NCBI RefSeq assembly: GCF_947179165.1
Contig: NC_077247.1
Coordinates: 10,987,501-11,051,500 of the forward strand
DNA length: 64,000 bases
Direction: 5' to 3'
DNA from: Solanum dulcamara
Lineage: Eukaryota; Streptophyta; Magnoliopsida; Solanales; Solanaceae
Shown: piece by piece, positions 60,597-64,000 of the stretch
Layout of the letters: each line of letters begins with the position of its first letter
Position numbering within the stretch: position 1 is the first letter of the stretch
Position numbers and translations under genes: made by a program
The notes under the pieces: model-generated
The model's input: only the letters and a program-made list of their open reading frames with translations
Told to the model about the DNA's origin: nothing
The model's database searches: none

Positions 60597-60677
60597 TCTC
60601 ACTAGTATAGTGTAATCTCTACATAATTAAATTCTCTCTCACTAGTATAGTGTAATCTCTACATAATTAAATTCTCC
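60597..60677. repeat. 40-bp tandem duplication
   Basis: Two essentially identical copies of a unit starting ACTAGTATAGTGTAATCTCT at 60601 and 60641. Confidence 0.9.
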
Positions 60678-60766
60678 ATAATTAATACCTACTTAACTAA
60701 TACTTAAATAACTAATACATACATAATTAATACATGTATAAACTCTATCCACCTAACAAACGACCC

Positions 60767-61371
60767 TTACGGTATATTGTCTTTTCAAGTGTGCTGTTGG
60801 TTAATACGGTGCTTCTCACAATTATAATAACATTTTACATGGCCTTCATCAGAGATATGGTTGTCTCTTTCTGTATGTATGTATCTCCTTCATCTTTTGT
60901 CTGCTCAGTGCTTTTGGTTCTTCGTTTAATCGGTCGAATTGATTTCTTTTTTGTGCTTCTTCTGTATGTTTTCGCATTTGAGCGAACTGAATTTGGGTTT
61001 TTTTTTTTGGGACTTAAAGCCACTGCATTAAGTTTAATCAGCTCAAAATTCAAAATTTGATAATCTGAGTTGGGTTCGACTGGTTAAACTTATGGTAAAG
61101 TTGTTGATATTTATGGCAACACACATTTAATAGTTAAGCATGTGAATTGTATATAACCTTGCATAATACATTTCTTATAGCCATATTCTTCATTTTAAAG
61201 GATTATTTGGGATTAGTTTTCGAGTTAGTAATAAGGTCTGCTTACGCTCTGCACTCCCAAACCTCACTTAGTGGGTTGTTGTTGTCTTGAATTATATGTA
61301 GAATTTTCGCGCTCTAATTAGTTGGTTTTGCTAGATTTTGAGGAGTTCCACTTGGATTGAATCAATTTAAG
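60767..61371 (+). promoter_or_regulatory. Presumed DPE2 promoter/5'UTR region
   Basis: Lies between the MITE-like element and the DPE2 start. 60860-61000 is T/C-rich with TCTCTTTC and a possible splice acceptor (TCTGCTCAG at 60899-60907), so a 5'UTR intron is possible. No TATA box could be fixed with confidence. The open frame 60734-61060 begins inside the transposon end and is not considered a gene. Confidence 0.45.
61229..61276 (+). repeat. RTE/SINE-type 3' tail upstream of DPE2
   Basis: GTCTGCTTACGCTCTGCACTC, then CACTTAGTGGGTTGTTGTTGT, matches the 3' end of the RTE at 59910-59975 (GTCTGCGTACAC ... GGGTTGTTGTTGTT). Only the tail is present. It ends about 95 bp before the DPE2 ATG. Confidence 0.7.
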
Positions 61372-61725
61372 ATGGTGAATTCGGGGTTCTTTTCCACGGA
61401 CAAGCCTTTGAAGTCAAGGAAGGTGAGCTTCAGAATCCCATACTATACTCAGTGGGGACAGAACCTTCTGATCTGCGGTTCAGATCGGTTGCTTGGTTCA
61501 TGGAATGTGAAAAAGGGTCTATTATTGAAGCCTTCTCACCAAGGGGAAGAGCTGATATGGTCTGGAAGCATTCCAGTTCCTCCTGGATTCCAAAGTGATT
61601 ACAGTTACTATGTGGTGGATGATAGAAGAAATATCCTGCGATGGGAGGTTGGAAAGAAAAGGAAACTGTTGCTGCCTGATGGGCTTCAGGATGGGCAGTT
61701 ACTAGAACTTCGTGATCTCTGGCAG
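61372..61725 (+). CDS. DPE2: DPE2, cytosolic 4-alpha-glucanotransferase, exon 1 (118 codons)
   Basis: Encodes the N-terminus of disproportionating enzyme 2, which takes maltose exported from chloroplasts during night-time starch breakdown, releases one glucose and passes the other to cytosolic heteroglycan (GH77 family). Exon 1 covers the first of two N-terminal CBM20 starch-binding domains: FRIPYYTQWGQNLLICGSD, LLGSWNVKKGLLLKP, YSYYVVDD, LRWEVGKKRKLLLP. The ATG at 61372 is chosen because plant DPE2 proteins start MVN; an in-frame TTG upstream is not needed. No transit peptide is seen, fitting a cytosolic enzyme. Exon 1 ends in phase 0 at LRDLWQ, before GTGCTA. The catalytic domain lies beyond the window. 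Confidence 0.9.
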
Positions 61726-61739
61726 GTGCTAATTTTTTT

Positions 61740-61946
61740 GCCTCTCTTTCTCATACTGTTTTTTGAATACTACACCACCTAGCATTCGTGTCCCTCGATG
61801 AACTTTGTTGTGGTTCATGAGAAAGGAAGGTATGCCAGTTGTTCTGCGTCTCTTTCTTATACTGTTTCGTGAATACTGCACCACCTAGGATGCGTGTTCC
61901 TTGGATGAACTTAATTATGAGAAAGGAAGGTATGCGAGTTGCTCCT
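61740..61946. repeat. About 100-bp tandem duplication in intron 1
   Basis: Unit 1 (61740-61845) and unit 2 (61846-61946) share TACTGTTT, GAATACT(A/G)CACCACCTAG, TGATGAACTT-like and GAGAAAGGAAGGTATGC segments with scattered differences. Begins 15 bases after the splice donor. Confidence 0.85.
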
Positions 61947-62375
61947 AAAATTCTTTCTTACGGCATACGACTCTTCCCCTTGTATGTAGTTGTCAAAGAC
62001 ATTTAGTATGAACTAAACAATCAATGAAAAGATGACAGAATTGTTCTAAATTCTTTTCTCTATTTCTCGTGATCCTCATGTGTACCTCGAATCTTCGTGT
62101 TGTATTCTCAATCCTCATTCTTGATTCATTTGGATATTTCTCTTTAAAATTTCAAAACAACATGCATTTCCACATACCCAGTGGCCGCTTAAGTTTAATG
62201 CTCTTTGAATTGTGATTCCTGAAATAAAAAAGGATTGAAAATTTAGGCACTCTGAAGCATTCTCTGCCCTGTTATTCTATATATTCACAGTCTTCTGTGG
62301 TCTTCCTCTTATCACTCCGGAGAAGTTGTATTTGAAAAATTGCTGAAATATTATTCTGGGTTGTTTGCAGATTAT

Positions 62376-62756
62376 GAGCCCGTTTGGATGGGCTTAAAAA
62401 AAGTAACTTTTATGTATGAAGTGCTTTTAGAACTTTGAAGTGCTGAAAGTTATTTTTATAAATAAGCAGTTGAGTGTTTGGATAAAAGTGCTTATGATGT
62501 GAATTTTAGGGTTAAAAGAATAAAAAAAGGTAGTTTGGGAATTTAGTTAAAATATAAGGGATATAAAAGTAATTTCCATGGTCAAAGAAAATGACTTTAA
62601 GCACTCTGGAAAAAAAAGTTAGGAATCCTAACTTTTCATTTTTGACTGACTTTAAGAACTTTATGGCTTAAAGTGAGCATTAGACAAACACGTCCAAAAG
62701 CTAAAAAGGGGCTTTAAGTTGATTTTGACCAACTTAAAGCCAATCCAAACAGGCTC
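62376..62756. mobile_element. 381-bp MITE in DPE2 intron 1
   Basis: Terminal inverted repeats GAGCCCGTTTGGATGGGCTT and, as the reverse complement of the right end, GAGCCTGTTTGGATTGGCTT (two mismatches in 20). TAT stands on both outer sides. AT-rich and non-coding. This GTTTGGAT type is common in Solanaceae introns; assignment to a superfamily is not attempted. Confidence 0.8.
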
Positions 62757-64000
62757 TATCTTAACTTTTTCTCTTGATAAATGTCTATCGTGTATTCAGC
62801 TAAAACAGTCGTTCAACTATTGACAGACAGTGAATAGAGAATCAAAATCTGTTCAATTGATATTCTTCCTTTTAATGGCACCTGAAATCTTTTTCTCCAT
62901 AGCAATTTCAATTTCTGTGTTGTATCTTACCAATTTAGTCAATTTGAATCTTGGTCTAGGTGCATATTTAACAATATGTAGGAGATAACATATATTGCTC
63001 ACAAACATACTTCTGTAAAACTATTATACTTGCAAAATTTAAAGGAGAGTATGAGTAAAACCTTTAAGACTTCCTAAATTATTTATCCAAATGACTCTAC
63101 ATCAATTCCTAAAAAAATTAGTTTCGATTATTATTCCTTAGGATACTAGTTTTTTTGTTAACCTTATCACAAAAAAAAAGATTCTAGTTTTTTCAATATT
63201 TTCGAAAATAAATAGAACATGGGAAGTGAATGTACATGATAAATATAAGAATGAACTATTGATTGGATATGTACTGTTACACATCACCGAAGAGGGGACA
63301 AGTGGAAGTCAGTCTAAAATAGCAGTGCAGGTCTCACAAGTGTTCTCAGTAATTTCATTTCTTCTATATCCTTGAAAAAATTGCATCTTTTTGGTGTTCG
63401 TCGGTGCTTACTTTTACTCCAGAAAAAAAGAAGAAGAGTTCTTTCCCCTCTTTTTCTCTCATCATTTGGACCTCAGAATTTTGTAATGGAGTAGCCATTA
63501 CATACTTTTCTCCTCCTCCAGTAGAGGCAGCATATTCTTTTAAAGGGCTGAAGCAAAATGCCGGCCTTTATTAACCATTCATATTGATCACGTTAATTTG
63601 AGAATGGTGAAGATGGGTGGTTAATATTCCAAGTGCCACAAGCTCTGAGATTGGTGTGGGTTTGTTAAAAAGATACTTCATCATGGTTATCTGACGTTAC
63701 ACATCCTCCTTCTAAAGTCTTCAGCTTTGGTTCACTAATTAAAATCCCAGTAAAGTGACATAAGATTTTGTTCTAAGTTGGGGCATAAAACCTGCGTACA
63801 AGGGGTTTGTGATTCATTTGGACTCTGGAGGAATTGGGAGAGTTAAGGAAGTAAAAGCCTTGTGATTCATGCCCGACGCCAATTGTCTGTCTTGTACTAC
63901 TGTCCTGCATATCACAAGACTTATCAACGAATATTATGGCACAATTGAAGGAACGAGTTAAACGACTAACAAATGCAAGACTAAAAGGACAACTAGGGAC

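Larger units (their letters stand above)
57999..60766. mobile_element. MITE-like inverted-repeat element containing an RTE LINE
   Basis: The left end GGGATCGTTTGATAGATGGATA (57999-58020) and the reverse complement of the right end, GGGTCGTTTGTTAGGTGGATAG, agree at nearly all positions. Inner flanks carry matching AATACATAAATAA-type AT-rich motifs. Without the RTE insertion and internal AT repeats the element would be about 1.3 kb. The target duplication is unclear. No transposase reading frame; its right end abuts the DPE2 upstream region. Confidence 0.6.
61726..64000 (+). other. DPE2 intron 1, start (continues past the window)
   Basis: Begins with the donor CAG|GTGCTA after LRDLWQ. No sequence resembling the next DPE2 coding segment was found before 64000, so the intron is at least 2.27 kb. 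It holds a tandem duplication (61740-61946), a MITE (62376-62756) and otherwise unremarkable AT-rich DNA (62757-64000). Confidence 0.75.

Noticed and set aside
60734..61060. 108-codon hydrophobic frame upstream of DPE2
   Set aside because: It starts inside the transposon's right inverted repeat, consists largely of translated T-rich DNA and has no recognisable domain.
62757..64000. Second DPE2 exon
   Set aside because: No segment translated to the expected start of the next DPE2 coding part, and no convincing acceptor followed by an open frame.

Overview
The window is nuclear DNA from a flowering plant, most likely of the nightshade family (Solanaceae). This is inferred from the only host gene, whose first exon at 61372-61725 reads as the start of plant DPE2 (cytosolic 4-alpha-glucanotransferase) and is very close to the potato/tomato form as I remember it, and from the repeat families: long-LTR Ty3/gypsy chromoviruses whose LTRs end in GGGTCGTGACA, an endogenous pararetrovirus relic, RTE and L1 LINEs, an Au-type SINE piece and GTTTGG-type MITEs. 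No bacterial-type operon, CRISPR array, rRNA or tRNA gene was found.

From 1 to about 56.6 kb the window is a nest of transposable elements inside one another. Left to right: (A) a minus-strand gypsy element with gag and a partial LTR, 1-~3345; (E1) a plus-strand pol piece and complete 3' LTR, ~3362-7506; (H) a host gypsy element split into 7507-7778, 18285-21415 and 31004-31679; (E2) inserted in the integrase of H, 7779-18284, its own 3' LTR carrying a solo LTR (11695-15368) and a 5'-truncated LINE (15874-16893); (C) inserted in the 3' LTR of H, 21416-31003, its 5' LTR carrying a 1230-bp chimeric element (23757-24986) with inverted LTR-type ends and a perfect 5-bp target duplication; an endogenous caulimovirid RT/RNase H relic, ~31684-32536; (F) a minus-strand gypsy element, 32537-33247 plus 42853-~46880, whose LTR is split by (B), a 9.6-kb internally deleted gypsy element, 33248-42852; (G) a plus-strand gypsy element, ~46880-49987 plus 56564-56624, whose LTR is split by a 6.6-kb L1-type LINE (49988-56563). 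Several insertions can be proven inside the window, because the related LTR without the insertion is also present and target-site duplications are visible.

From 56.6 to 60.8 kb the DNA is AT-rich: a 63-bp SINE remnant, then a MITE-like inverted-repeat element (57999-60766) that contains an RTE LINE (58595-59975) and smaller AT-rich repeats. From about 60.8 kb to the end is the 5' end of DPE2: a presumed promoter/5'UTR region carrying an RTE/SINE-like tail about 100 bp before the ATG, exon 1 (118 codons, first starch-binding CBM20 domain), and the beginning of intron 1, which runs off the window and contains a 100-bp tandem duplication and a 381-bp MITE.

Almost no transposon protein is intact: nearly all reading frames are broken by stops and frameshifts. 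The best-preserved ones are the chimeric element's 265-codon frame, the E1 integrase core and the RTE reverse transcriptase. Coordinates of repeats with target duplications should be good to 1-3 bp; borders marked approximate were judged by eye.
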